Part shown: piece by piece, positions 35,190-43,936 of the stretch
Layout of the letters: each line of letters starts with the position of its first letter
How positions within the stretch are numbered: position 1 is the stretch's first letter
Source of the DNA: Modestobacter muralis
GTDB lineage: Bacteria > Actinomycetota > Actinomycetes > Mycobacteriales > Geodermatophilaceae
Length of the DNA stretch: 64,000 bases
Assembly (NCBI RefSeq): GCF_010682105.1
Contig: NZ_JAAGWH010000007.1
Span: forward strand, 58,653 to 122,652
Reading direction: 5' to 3'
The notes under the pieces: generated by a model
What the model saw: the letters and a program-made list of their open reading frames with translations, nothing else
Databases searched by the model: none
What the model was told of the DNA's origin: nothing
Made by a program: the position numbers and the translations under genes

Positions 35190-36010
35190 GCACCCGGATC
35201 GCGGTGCTCGGCCTGGGCGAGGCCGGGTCGGAGATCGCCCGGGACCTGGTCGCGGCGGGGGCCGACGTGCGCGGGTACGACCCGAAGGGGATCTCCGTGG
35301 CCGGCGTCGACCCCCGGGACGGCGAGGCGGCCGCGGTCGCCGACGCCGACCTGGTGCTCAGCGTCAACAGCTCCCACGACGCGCGGCCCGCGCTGACCGC
35401 CGCGCTGCCCGCGCTGCGACCGGGCACGGTCTGGGCCGACCTCAACACCGCCGCCCCCGCCCTCAAGGTGGCCCTGGCGCAGGCGGCGGGGGAAGCGGTG
35501 CCGGTCGTCGACGTCGCCCTGATGGCGCCGGTGCCGGGGAAGGGGCTGCGCACGCCGATGCTGGTGTCGGGACCGGCGGCGGAGTGGTACGCGGCGGAGC
35601 TGTCGGCGTTGGGCGCGCAGGTGACCGTGCAGCCCGGGGCGGTCGGGGAGGCCATCTCCCGCAAGCTGCTGCGCAGCGTCTTCTACAAGGGCCTGGCCGC
35701 GGCGGTCGTCGAGGCGCTGGCCGGGGCAGAACGGGCCGGCTGCGGCGACTGGCTGCGCGGCGACATCGGCGCCGAGCTCGCCGGCTTCGACGCGCACGCG
35801 ATCGACCGGCTCGTCGACGGCACCCACCGGCACGCCCGCCGCCGGGCCGACGAGATGACCGCGGCCACCGAGCAGCTGCGCGACCTGGGCGTGGAACCGC
35901 GGATCGCCGCCGCCGCCCGCGACCTCCTCGTCCAGCTCCGGGACGCCGACCCCCAGGACAGCCGGCCCAGCGACACCCACCCCCGCGACGCCCGGGAGGC
36001 GACACCGTGA
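35186..36010 (+). CDS. NAD(P)-dependent oxidoreductase, 3-HIBADH/DUF1932 type
   Basis: The 274-residue enzyme begins with a Rossmann motif, IAVLGLGEAGSEIARDL, followed by VNSSHDARPAL, and has a C-terminal helical part (SRKLLRSVFYKGLAAAVVEAL) like DUF1932/6-phosphogluconate-dehydrogenase-like proteins. It is not related to LigC, the CHMS dehydrogenase, which is of the Gfo/Idh/MocA type. A role in oxidising or reducing a ring-cleavage product is possible, but unproven. Both ends overlap its neighbours by 4 nt (GTGA). Confidence 0.82.
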   Translation: MSTRIAVLGLGEAGSEIARDLVAAGADVRGYDPKGISVAGVDPRDGEAAAVADADLVLSVNSSHDARPALTAALPALRPGTVWADLNTAAPALKVALAQAAGEAVPVVDVALMAPVPGKGLRTPMLVSGPAAEWYAAELSALGAQVTVQPGAVGEAISRKLLRSVFYKGLAAAVVEALAGAERAGCGDWLRGDIGAELAGFDAHAIDRLVDGTHRHARRRADEMTAATEQLRDLGVEPRIAAAARDLLVQLRDADPQDSRPSDTHPRDAREATP

Positions 36011-37026
36011 TCATCGACTGCCACGGGCACTACACGACCGCGCCCGCCGCGCACACCGCCTGGCGCCAGGCGCAGGTCGCCGCGTGGGAGGCGGGGGACA
36101 GCACCCCGGCCTACCCGCAGATCAGCGACGACGAGATCCGGGAGACGATCGAGGGCAGCCAGCTGCGGCTGATGGACGAGCGCGGCATCGACGTCACGCT
36201 GTTCTCCCCGCGGGCGTCGGCGATGGCCCACCACGTCGGCGACTCCGCGGTCAGCCAGGAGTGGACCCGCCGCTGCAACGACCTCGTCGCCCGGGTCACC
36301 GCCCTGTACCCGGACCGGTTCGTCGGCGTCTGCCAGCTGCCGCAGTCACCCGGCGCGCCGATCGAGGACTCGATCGCCGAGCTGCGCCGGTGCGTGGAGC
36401 AGCTGGGCTTCGTCGGCTGCAACCTCAACCCCGACCCCAGCGGCGGGTTCTGGACCTCCCCGGCGCTGACCGACCGCAGCTGGTACCCCTTCTACGAGGC
36501 GATGACCGACCTCGACGTCCCGGCGATGGTGCACGTCTCGGCGTCGGCCACCCCGGTGTTCCACGCGACCGGGGCGTACTACATCAACGCCGACACGACC
36601 GCGTTCATGCAGCTGGTCCAGGGCTCGCTGTTCACCGACCTGCCCGACCTGCGGCTGGTGGTCCCGCACGGTGGGGGAGCGGTGCCCTACCACTGGGGCC
36701 GCTACCGCGGGCTGGCCGACATGCTCGGGCAGCCACCGGTGGAGACCAACGTGATGGGCAACGTCTTCTTCGACACCTGCGTTTACCACCAGCCGGGGAT
36801 CGACCTGCTGCTGGAGGTGGTCGACACCGCCAACGTGCTGTTCGGGTCGGAGATGGTCGGCGCGGTCCGCGGCAAGGACCCGCGGACCGGCCAGTACTAC
36901 GACGACACCCGCCGCTACGTCGAGGCCTCGTCCCTGGACGACGAGGCCCGCGCGGCGGTCTTCGAGGGCAACGTGCGGCGGGTCTACCCGAGGCTCGGGG
37001 CGGCACTGGAGCGGGCAGCGCAGTGA
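36007..37026 (+). CDS. ligJ: 4-oxalomesaconate hydratase
   Basis: The 339-residue amidohydrolase-fold enzyme is very close to SYK-6 LigJ: IIDCHGHYTTAP, QLRLMDERGIDVTLFSPRAS, GCNLNPDPSGGFWTSPALTDR (in part), NADTTAFMQ, VVPHGGGAVPYHWGR and FFDTCVYHQPGIDLL. The zinc ligands H6, H8, H176 and E282 correspond to H6, H8, H178 and E284 of LigJ. It adds water to 4-oxalomesaconate to give 4-carboxy-4-hydroxy-2-oxoadipate, the substrate of LigK. GTG 36007 overlaps the previous stop, and the stop overlaps the next start. Confidence 0.95.
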   Translation: MIIDCHGHYTTAPAAHTAWRQAQVAAWEAGDSTPAYPQISDDEIRETIEGSQLRLMDERGIDVTLFSPRASAMAHHVGDSAVSQEWTRRCNDLVARVTALYPDRFVGVCQLPQSPGAPIEDSIAELRRCVEQLGFVGCNLNPDPSGGFWTSPALTDRSWYPFYEAMTDLDVPAMVHVSASATPVFHATGAYYINADTTAFMQLVQGSLFTDLPDLRLVVPHGGGAVPYHWGRYRGLADMLGQPPVETNVMGNVFFDTCVYHQPGIDLLLEVVDTANVLFGSEMVGAVRGKDPRTGQYYDDTRRYVEASSLDDEARAAVFEGNVRRVYPRLGAALERAAQ

Positions 37027-38120
37027 ACGGTGCAGCAGCAGACGCCGGGCAGGACGTCACCTTCGGCGTCTTCGACTGGATCGACGCCACGCCGGGGAGG
37101 ACGCCGGGCGCCGTCTACGCCGACCGGCTGCGGCTGCTGGCCGAGGCCGACCGAGGCGGGTTCGACGTCTACCACCTCGCGGAGCACCACGGCACCCCGC
37201 TGGGACTGGCGCCGTCCCCGGCGCTGTTCATGGCCGCGGCCGCCCAGGTCACCGAACGGATCCGGCTCGCACCGACGACGTTCATCGTGCCGCTGTACGA
37301 CCCGCTGCGGCTCGTGCAGGAGATCGGGATGCTCGACCAGCTCAGCGGCGGGCGGCTGGAGATCGGGGTCGGCAAGGGGTCCTCCCCGCACGAGGCCGCG
37401 ATGTACGGGCTGACGCCGGCGCAGGCCGCTGCCCGGTTCGAGGAGCTGATGCCGGCCGTCCTCGAGGCGCTGGAGACCGGGGTCTTCCGGCGTCCGGGCC
37501 CGGACGGGGAACCGATCGAGCTGCACGTGCCGGTGCTCCAGCGGCCGCACCCGCCGCTGTGGTACCCGACGTCCAACGCCGCCTCGATCCCGCGGCTGGG
37601 GCAGGAGGGCTACAACGTCGTCTTCGGGTTCGGCTTCGTCTCCCCGCCGCTGGAGGTGGTCCGGGAGCAGAGCAGGGTCTTCTTCGACCGCTTCCGCGAG
37701 GCGAGCGGGCGGGGCGAGGTCCGGTATGGCCTGCCCGGCGTGACACCGCGGTTCGGGCTGATGCGGCACGTCCTCGTCGCGCCGACCGACGAGGAGGCGA
37801 TGGCCCTGCTGCGGCCGGCCTTCGCCGACCACCACGCCAGCTTCACCCACCTGTGGCGGCTGCACGGCGACGAGCGGCACACCCGGCCGGTCGACGTCGA
37901 CCAGCTCCTCGCCGAGGGCAAGCTCTACGTCGGTTCGCCGGAGACGGTCGCCCGGCAGGTGGCCGAGGCCGTGGCCGTGGGCGAGGTGAACTACGTGGCG
38001 GGCTCCTTCGCCTGGGGGTCGCTGGACCTGGACACCTCGCTGCGCTCGGTGCAGCTGTTCCGCGACGAGGTGATCCCGGCGGTCCACGCCGGCAGCGCTC
38101 GCGGTCGGGTGCTGGCGTGA
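37023..38120 (+). CDS. LLM-class flavin-dependent oxidoreductase
   Basis: The 365-residue luciferase-like barrel has FGVFDWIDATPGRTPG, HLAEHHGTPLGLAPSPALF, RIRLAPTTFIVPLYDPLRLVQE and GGRLEIGVGKGSSPHEAAMYG, all typical of FMN/F420-dependent monooxygenases. The substrate is unknown. Its coupling to ligJ suggests a step on an aromatic or ring-opened acid, or cleavage of a side chain. No flavin reductase gene is next to it. Confidence 0.85.
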   Translation: MNGAAADAGQDVTFGVFDWIDATPGRTPGAVYADRLRLLAEADRGGFDVYHLAEHHGTPLGLAPSPALFMAAAAQVTERIRLAPTTFIVPLYDPLRLVQEIGMLDQLSGGRLEIGVGKGSSPHEAAMYGLTPAQAAARFEELMPAVLEALETGVFRRPGPDGEPIELHVPVLQRPHPPLWYPTSNAASIPRLGQEGYNVVFGFGFVSPPLEVVREQSRVFFDRFREASGRGEVRYGLPGVTPRFGLMRHVLVAPTDEEAMALLRPAFADHHASFTHLWRLHGDERHTRPVDVDQLLAEGKLYVGSPETVARQVAEAVAVGEVNYVAGSFAWGSLDLDTSLRSVQLFRDEVIPAVHAGSARGRVLA

Positions 38121-38983
38121 CCGGAGGGCCTGCGGGTGTGACGGTGCGCTCGGACCTGGTCCACAGCTCACCGCAGGGGGTGGAGCTGCAGCTGGACCTG
38201 TACCTGCCGGCGGGCCCACCGGCGCCGCTGTGCCTGTGGCTGCACGGAGGCGGCTGGGCGCGCGGGTCGCGCACGGCCCGGGCCGCGGAACGGCTGCTGC
38301 CCGTGGCCGCGAGCGGGGTGGCGGTCGCCGCCGTGCAGTACCGGCTCAGCGGTGCCGCGACGTTCCCGGCGCCGCTGGACGACGTCCGGGCGGCGGTCCG
38401 GTGGCTGCGCCGCAACGCCGCGGACCTGGGCGTGGACGCGGAGCGGGTCGGCGTCTGGGGGGCGTCGGCGGGTGGGCACCTGGCTGCCCTGCTGGCGCTG
38501 TGCCCCGACGACCGCGATCCCGACCTCGGGGACAGCTCGGTGCAGGCCGCCGTGTGCTGGTTCCCCGTCACCGACCTCACGCTGCGGGACACCGACGTGC
38601 CGGCGGGGCCGCCGCCACCGTTCATGACCGGGCCGCGGACCGACCCGTCGCCGGAGGCGCTGCTGCTGGGCGCTGCGTCCCTGCAGCACGTGATGGCCGA
38701 GGCGCGGGCGGCCAGCCCGGTCACGCACGTGCACCGCGGGGCCCCGCCCTTCCTCCTCGTGCACGGGGACCGGGACGGCATGGTGCCCGCCGAGCACAGC
38801 CGCGCCCTGCACCGGGCGCTGCGGGCCCAGGGCGTGGACTCGTCGCTCTGGCTGCTGGCCGGGGCGAACCACGAGGACCCGGCGTTCGAGACCCCCGCGA
38901 GCCTGGCGGCGGTCGCGGCCTTCCTGCGCAGTGCCCTGGCGCCGGGAGCGGCCGGCACGGCCCGCGCCGGAGGCGTCAGCTGA
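38117..38983 (+). CDS. Alpha/beta hydrolase, BD-FAE/HSL-like esterase
   Basis: The 288-residue hydrolase has the oxyanion motif HGGGWARGS, nucleophile elbow GASAGGHLA, acid in HGDRDGMVP and His in AGANHEDP. This is the bacterial feruloyl-esterase-like/hormone-sensitive-lipase branch, so release of methoxyaromatic acids from esters is plausible. It is the last gene of the GntR-ligK operon and overlaps its predecessor by 4 nt. Its end overlaps the convergent SDR by 8 nt. Confidence 0.85.
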   Translation: MTGGPAGVTVRSDLVHSSPQGVELQLDLYLPAGPPAPLCLWLHGGGWARGSRTARAAERLLPVAASGVAVAAVQYRLSGAATFPAPLDDVRAAVRWLRRNAADLGVDAERVGVWGASAGGHLAALLALCPDDRDPDLGDSSVQAAVCWFPVTDLTLRDTDVPAGPPPPFMTGPRTDPSPEALLLGAASLQHVMAEARAASPVTHVHRGAPPFLLVHGDRDGMVPAEHSRALHRALRAQGVDSSLWLLAGANHEDPAFETPASLAAVAAFLRSALAPGAAGTARAGGVS

Positions 38984-39737
38984 AGGCGACCCCGCCGTCC
39001 ACGATGAGCGTCTGCCCGGTGAGGAAGCCGCTGCCCTCCGAGCACAGGAAGGACACCACCGGCGCCAGGTCCCCGGGCTCCATCGCGCGCGGGACGGCCC
39101 GGCGGCCGGCCGAGGCGGCCAGGTAGTCCGCGTCGTTGAGGGACCGGGTGGCCTCGGTCTCGACCAGCCCGGGCGCGACGGCGTTCACCGTGATGCCGTC
39201 CGCGCCGACCTCCCGGGCCACGCTGCGGGTGAGTGCGATCACCGCGCCCTTGGACGCCGTGTAGTGGGCGAAGTACGGCACCCCCGTGTGCACCGTGGAC
39301 GAGGCGATGTTCACCACCCGGCCCCGCCCCTGCGCCTTCATGACCGGGTGGACGGCCCGCATGCCCAGCCACACCCCGCGGGTGTTGACCGCCATGACCC
39401 GGTCCCACTCCTCGACCGGGATGTCGGTGAACGGCTGCTTGACCCCCAGCCCCTGGTAGATCGCGGCGTTGTTGACGAGCGCGTCGATGCGGCCGTGCCG
39501 GTCGAGGGTCGCCGCCACGAGCTCCCGCCAGGACGCCTCGTCGCTCACGTCCGCCCGCACGTGCGTGATGTCCAGCCCGCCGGTCTCCTCGGTCGCCTCG
39601 ACGACGTCGGCGGTGACCACGGCCGCTCCCTGCGCAGCCAGGTGCCGGCTCAGTTCCGCGCCGATGCCGCGCGCGCCGCCGGTGACCAGCACGACGGTGC
39701 CGGGCGCGACCTCGCCGCGCAGGTCGGTGGACGTCAT
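38976..39737 (-). CDS. Short-chain dehydrogenase/reductase
   Basis: The 253-residue classical SDR has VLVTGGARGIGAEL, NNAAIYQG, catalytic Ser in VNIASSTVHTG, YxxxK in YTASKGAV and the C-terminal TGQTLIVDGG. It oxidises or reduces an alcohol or ketone with NAD(P). Benzylic alcohol side chains are possible substrates, by context only. ATG 39737 follows GGAGAGACC. Confidence 0.85.
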   Translation of the reverse strand: MTSTDLRGEVAPGTVVLVTGGARGIGAELSRHLAAQGAAVVTADVVEATEETGGLDITHVRADVSDEASWRELVAATLDRHGRIDALVNNAAIYQGLGVKQPFTDIPVEEWDRVMAVNTRGVWLGMRAVHPVMKAQGRGRVVNIASSTVHTGVPYFAHYTASKGAVIALTRSVAREVGADGITVNAVAPGLVETEATRSLNDADYLAASAGRRAVPRAMEPGDLAPVVSFLCSEGSGFLTGQTLIVDGGVAFS

Positions 39738-39795
39738 GGTCTCTCCGGTGTCGAGATGGGTGCCCGGCGGTCGTGGGAGGCCCCCGCGGGCGCGC

Positions 39796-40425
39796 TCAGG
39801 TCGTCTCCGGGACTCGGAGGTGGGCGATCGGGACGTCGAACTCGGCGGAGTCGAGGACCTCGATGCCCAGGGCGGGGGCAAAGGCCTCCCGGAACTCCCG
39901 GGCGCCCTCCCGCGCCTGCTCGAGGTCCGCGGAGCTGTCGTAGGAGACCGCCGCGACCGTGAGCCCCTCCGCCCGCCGCACCATGACGCTCACGCTGCAG
40001 AACCCGGGCAGGTCGTCGAGCTTGGGCATCAGCGACAGGCGGACGGCGTCGACGGCCCGGTCGACGGCGTCGGGCCCGGTGCGCAGCCAGGTGACGCGCG
40101 ACCGGGCGCCGTGCCCGGCCTCGGGGACCCGGTGCATCGCGGCGACCTCCCACTCCTGCAGCTCCGGCCGGCCACCGAGGACCTCGGCGGTGCGTGCCGC
40201 GGAGGCGGCGACGCCCTCCTGGCTCGCGTGCATCGCGGCCTCGTCGAGCCAGGACGTCGTCACGATGCAGGTGCCCGAGTCGCTGTCGGCCAGCAGGGAC
40301 AGCCCGGTGCACCCCGCCATCGCGGCGACCTCGGGCACGACCTCGTCGCGGACGAAGGCGGTCGCGGTGGCCACCGACCGCGGATCGCCGTGGATCGTGG
40401 TGGATCGGGCGTACCTCGGGGGCAT
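39796..40425 (-). CDS. ABM-like (dimeric alpha/beta barrel) protein
   Basis: The 209-residue protein has two ferredoxin-like halves. One is AFVRDEVVPEVAAMAGCTGLSLLADSDSGTCIVTTSWLD (in part) with a following AAMHASQEG; the other is around LPGFCSVSVMVRRAEG. This matches antibiotic-biosynthesis-monooxygenase-like proteins. No catalytic residues can be assigned. AGGAGG precedes ATG 40425. It may be co-transcribed with the downstream SDR 58 nt away. Confidence 0.65.
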   Translation of the reverse strand: MPPRYARSTTIHGDPRSVATATAFVRDEVVPEVAAMAGCTGLSLLADSDSGTCIVTTSWLDEAAMHASQEGVAASAARTAEVLGGRPELQEWEVAAMHRVPEAGHGARSRVTWLRTGPDAVDRAVDAVRLSLMPKLDDLPGFCSVSVMVRRAEGLTVAAVSYDSSADLEQAREGAREFREAFAPALGIEVLDSAEFDVPIAHLRVPETT

Positions 40426-40802
40426 CGGTCCTCCTGGTGCGTGCGGCGGGCACGGTCTCCGTCGATCGTGGCGCCGGTCACAGCCTGCCTGCTCTCCCGG
40501 GCGCGGGGCAACAGGTCGCCGAGGTCCGGTCGGCGCGCGGCGCGCGGGTGCGCCGCGTCGTCCCCGGTGGCCCGGCCGCACCGGCACGGGGCGGCCCCGC
40601 CCGGCTACGTCGATTGTCGCGGGCGCGCTCGCACTCCCCGCCGCCGCGGAGTCGTCATCTGCCGTGTTCGGCCCGTCGCCGGGCTGCGTAGGTTCACGGC
40701 ACCGTCTCCCTCGCCGTGGTCGGCTCGTCGACCACGGGAGCGGCGGGACCACCCAGCCGAGGCCGGTCGACCGGCCTCCGGCACCTGACCGGAGGAGGCG
40801 CG
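40426..40802 (+). promoter_or_regulatory. purU control region with two leader hairpins
   Basis: No gene is supported in these 377 nt. TAGGTT at about 40690 could be the purU -10. Downstream lie a stem-loop CCGTGGTCG (40714-40722) / CGACCACGG (40729-40737) and a perfect 16-bp palindrome GGCCGGTCGACCGGCC (40761-40776), close to the ribosome-binding site GGAGGAGG. Both would be in the leader RNA and could modulate translation. They do not match a riboswitch family I recognise. Confidence 0.45.
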
Positions 40803-41675
40803 ATGACGCGGCCCGCCGACGCCCAGCACGGCGTCCTGGTACTGAGCTGCCAGGACGCCCCCGGCATCGTCCACGCGGTGTCCGGGCTGCTCGTGACCGA
40901 GCGCTGCACCATCGTGGAGAGCCACCAGTTCGACAGCCCGGTGAGCGGGATGTTCTTCATGCGCGTGGAGTTCGCGCACACCGACGGTGCGCCGCTGGAC
41001 CTCGACGGCCTGCGCCGGACGTTCGAGCCGATCGCCGCCACCTTCGGGATGAACTGGCGGATGACCGACGCCGCGGCCCGGCAGCGGGTGCTGATCATGG
41101 TGAGCCAGTACGCGCACTGCCTCAACGACCTGCTGTTCCGCAACTCCATCGGCGAGCTCAACCTCGACGTGGTCGCGGTCGTGTCCAACCACGCCACCCT
41201 GGCCGGCACCGCGGAGTTCTACGGCGTGCCCTTCCACCACGTGCCGGTCACCCGCGACACCAAGCCCGAGGCCGAGGCGGCGCTGCTGGAGGTCGTCCGC
41301 GCCGAGCAGGTCGAGCTGGTGGTGCTGGCCCGCTACATGCAGATCCTCTCCGAGGACCTGTGCCGCCGGCTCGAGGGCCGGGCCATCAACATCCACCACT
41401 CGATGCTGCCCAGCTTCAAGGGCGCGCGGCCCTACCACCAGGCGCACGCCCGCGGGGTCAAGTTCATCGGCGCGACCGCGCACTACGTCACCGCCGACCT
41501 CGACGAGGGCCCGATCATCGAGCAGGAGATGCTGCGGGTCGACCACGCGCTGACCCCCGAGCAGCTCGCCGCCCGTGGCCGGGAGGCCGAGACCCGGGCG
41601 CTGGCCCGCGCCGTCCGCTGGCACACCGAGAACCGGATCATCGTCAGCGGGAGCCGGACCGTCGTCTTCGAGTGA
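40803..41675 (+). CDS. purU: Formyltetrahydrofolate deformylase
   Basis: The 290-residue enzyme has an N-terminal ACT domain (VLSCQDAPGIVHAVSGLLV) and a formyltransferase-fold hydrolase domain with VVSNH, RYMQILS, INIHHSMLPSFKGARPYHQA and GATAHYVTADLDEGPIIEQE. It releases formate from 10-formyl-THF and regenerates free THF. With the MTHFR-type protein and FolD at 11964-13739, it would close the cycle that accepts methyl groups from the O-demethylases. It stands alone with its own control region. Confidence 0.93.
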   Translation: MTRPADAQHGVLVLSCQDAPGIVHAVSGLLVTERCTIVESHQFDSPVSGMFFMRVEFAHTDGAPLDLDGLRRTFEPIAATFGMNWRMTDAAARQRVLIMVSQYAHCLNDLLFRNSIGELNLDVVAVVSNHATLAGTAEFYGVPFHHVPVTRDTKPEAEAALLEVVRAEQVELVVLARYMQILSEDLCRRLEGRAINIHHSMLPSFKGARPYHQAHARGVKFIGATAHYVTADLDEGPIIEQEMLRVDHALTPEQLAARGREAETRALARAVRWHTENRIIVSGSRTVVFE

Positions 41676-41685
41676 GCCCGCCGGA

Positions 41686-41713
41686 GGGGCCGGTGAGGCA
41701 GCTCACCGGCCCC
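41686..41713 (+). terminator. Hairpin terminator after purU
   Basis: GGGGCCGGTGA (41686-41696) and TCACCGGCCCC (41703-41713) form a perfect 11-bp stem with a 6-nt loop, 10 nt past the purU stop. Confidence 0.7.
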
Positions 41714-41753
41714 GGGTGGAAGCTCCGCGCGGGTCGTGTTGTCCTCTGTGTAC

Positions 41754-43097
41754 GTGTCCACCCCCAGCGTGACGTCGGCCCGCACCCCCCGCCGCGCCTA
41801 CGTGATCTGGGGGATCGCGCTGGTCGCCTACGCGATCGCGATCTTCCACCGGGCCTCGCTCGGGGTGGCCGGGATCGAGGCGCAGGAGCGGTTCTCCGCG
41901 GGGGCGTCGGCGATCTCGCTGTTCCTGGTGCTGCAGCTGGCCGTCTACGCCGGGCTGCAGGTGCCGGTCGGGGTCGCGCTGGACCGGTTCGGCTCCCGCC
42001 GGATGATCCTGGCCGGGGCGCTGACCATGTCGGTGGGCCAGCTCGTGCTGGCGCTGGCCGACGACGTGCCGACCGCGGTGGTGGCCCGGGTGCTGGTCGG
42101 CGCCGGGGACGCGATGACCTTCATCAGCGTGCTGCGGCTGGTCGCGCTGTGGTTCCCCGGCCGGGTGGTCCCGGTCGTCACCCAGCTGACCGGCATCCTC
42201 GGCCAGGTCGGCCAGATCGCGGCGGCCTACCCGCTGGTGCGGCTGCTGCACTCCGCCGGCTGGGAGCCCACCTTCCTGGGGGCTGCGGGCATGGGCGTGC
42301 TGGCAGCGGTCCTGGTGCTGGTGGCGCTGCGCGACGCCCCGCCCGGCACCGTGCTGGCCCCACCGCTCGGGCTGGGCCAGGTCCGGCAGAACCTGGTCGA
42401 CACGTGGCGGGAGCCGGGCACCCGGATCGGCTTGTTCACCCACCTGGTCACCCAGTTCTCCGGCACCGTGTTCGCCCTGCTCTGGGGGTACCCCTTCCTC
42501 ACCACCGGCCAGGGGCTGTCCGACGGGGTCGCGGCCACGCTGTTGAGCCTGCTGGTCGTCGTCGGCATGGGCTTCGGGCCGTTGCTGGGCCGGCTCGTCG
42601 CCCGGTGGCCGCTGCGCCGGTCCAACCTGGTGTTCGGCATCCTCGGTCTGACCGCGGCCACCTGGACCGTCGTCCTGCTGTGGCCGGGCCGGGCGCCGCT
42701 GTGGCTGCTCGTCGTCCTGGTGCTGGTGCTGGGCACGAACGGGCCGGGGTCGATGATCGGCTTCGACTTCGCCCGCACCGAGAACCCGGTCGAGCGCTCC
42801 GGCAGCGCCAGCGGTGTGGTCAACGTCGGCGGGTTCGTCGCCTCGCTGCTCACCGTGCTGGCCATCGGCTCCGTGCTCGACGCGATGACCCCGGGCAGCT
42901 CCACCGCCTACTCCCTGGACGCCTTCCGGGCGGCCTTCGCGGTGCAGTACGTCTTCTGGGCGATCGGCCTGGTCGGGGTGCTCACCCACCGCCGCCAGCT
43001 GCGCGCCCGGCTCGCCCGCGACGGCGTCGTCCTCGCCCCGCTGGTGACCGCCGCCCGCGCCCGGCTCCGGGGCGGCTCGGCCTACCCCTTGGACTGA
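41754..43097 (+). CDS. MFS transporter (nitrate/sugar-phosphate-like)
   Basis: The protein of about 447 residues has twelve membrane helices, with the motif-A region VGVALDRFGSRRMILAGA and a long GASAISLFLVLQLAVYAGLQVP segment. It belongs to the MFS class containing glycerol-3-phosphate and organic-anion transporters; an aromatic acid or dicarboxylate substrate is possible. I place the start at GTG 41754 (STPSVTSARTPRRAYV), but TTG 41736 and GTG 41748 are open alternatives. The 3' end overlaps the convergent pxpC by 16 nt. Confidence 0.82.
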   Translation: MSTPSVTSARTPRRAYVIWGIALVAYAIAIFHRASLGVAGIEAQERFSAGASAISLFLVLQLAVYAGLQVPVGVALDRFGSRRMILAGALTMSVGQLVLALADDVPTAVVARVLVGAGDAMTFISVLRLVALWFPGRVVPVVTQLTGILGQVGQIAAAYPLVRLLHSAGWEPTFLGAAGMGVLAAVLVLVALRDAPPGTVLAPPLGLGQVRQNLVDTWREPGTRIGLFTHLVTQFSGTVFALLWGYPFLTTGQGLSDGVAATLLSLLVVVGMGFGPLLGRLVARWPLRRSNLVFGILGLTAATWTVVLLWPGRAPLWLLVVLVLVLGTNGPGSMIGFDFARTENPVERSGSASGVVNVGGFVASLLTVLAIGSVLDAMTPGSSTAYSLDAFRAAFAVQYVFWAIGLVGVLTHRRQLRARLARDGVVLAPLVTAARARLRGGSAYPLD

Positions 43098-43936
43098 CCG
43101 GCCGACCCCCGCAGCACCAGCCCCTGGCCGGGGCGCAGCTGGGCGCAGCGGTCGACGTCGGCGTCGGTCACGTAGCCGATCACCGGGTAGCCGCCGGTGA
43201 CCGGGTGGTCGGCGAGGAAGAGCACCGGCGTGCCCGACGGCGGCACCTGCAGCGCCCCGCGGACCATGCCCTCGCTGGGCAGCTCACCGGCGCGCAACCG
43301 TTCCAGCGGGACGCCGTCCAGGCGCAGGCCGACCCGGTTGCTCTCGCTGGTGACCGTCCACCGCTGTCCGGTCAACGCAGTCCAGCCGGCCTCGCCGAAC
43401 CAGTCCGCGCGCGGGCCGGGCAGCAGCGCGACGGTCAGGTCGTCGCCGCTCGGGTCGGGCACCGCGGCGAGGTCCACCCCGGGCAGCGGCGCGGCCGGCA
43501 CACCGACCGGCAGCACGTCCCCGGCGGCGACGACGGCCGGGCCCAGCCCGGCCAGGACGTCGGTGGCGCGCGAGCCCAGCACCGGCGGGACGGCGATCCC
43601 GCCGCGCACCGCCAGGTAGGTGCGCAGCCCGGCGGCGGGGACGCCGAGCCGCAGCTCCGCACCGGCGCGCAGCAGGGTCGGGGCGTCGTGCGGGGAGCCG
43701 GGGCAGCGGGCGCCGGTGGTGACCACGAGCAGGTCGGTCCTCGCGCGCACGGCCAGCCCGCCGAGGGTCACCTCCAGCACCGCGGCGTCGGGCGGGTTGC
43801 CCACCAGCCGGTTGGCCAGCCGGGCCGAGGCGCGGTCGGCGACCCCGGAGCGGCCGATGCCCAGCGCGGCCTGGCCGGGGCGGCCCTCGTCCTGCACGGT
43901 GGTCAGCGGGCCCGGGGCCAGCACGGTGAGGCTCAC
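43082..43936 (-). CDS. pxpC: 5-oxoprolinase subunit C (KipA family)
   Basis: The 284-residue protein has the biotin-dependent carboxyltransferase-like KipA signatures: LTTVQDEGRPGQAALGIGRSGVAD, SESNRVGLRLDG and the late GTPVLFLADHPVTGGYPVIG (each in part). With PxpA and PxpB it hydrolyses 5-oxoproline to glutamate with ATP. GTG 43936 overlaps the pxpB stop (GTGA). Confidence 0.92.
   Translation of the reverse strand: MSLTVLAPGPLTTVQDEGRPGQAALGIGRSGVADRASARLANRLVGNPPDAAVLEVTLGGLAVRARTDLLVVTTGARCPGSPHDAPTLLRAGAELRLGVPAAGLRTYLAVRGGIAVPPVLGSRATDVLAGLGPAVVAAGDVLPVGVPAAPLPGVDLAAVPDPSGDDLTVALLPGPRADWFGEAGWTALTGQRWTVTSESNRVGLRLDGVPLERLRAGELPSEGMVRGALQVPPSGTPVLFLADHPVTGGYPVIGYVTDADVDRCAQLRPGQGLVLRGSAGQSKG

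Noticed and set aside
35186..36010. LigC (CHMS dehydrogenase) assignment for the NAD-dependent enzyme
   Set aside because: The Rossmann start and C-terminal helical domain fit the 3-HIBADH/DUF1932 type, not the Gfo/Idh/MocA type of LigC.
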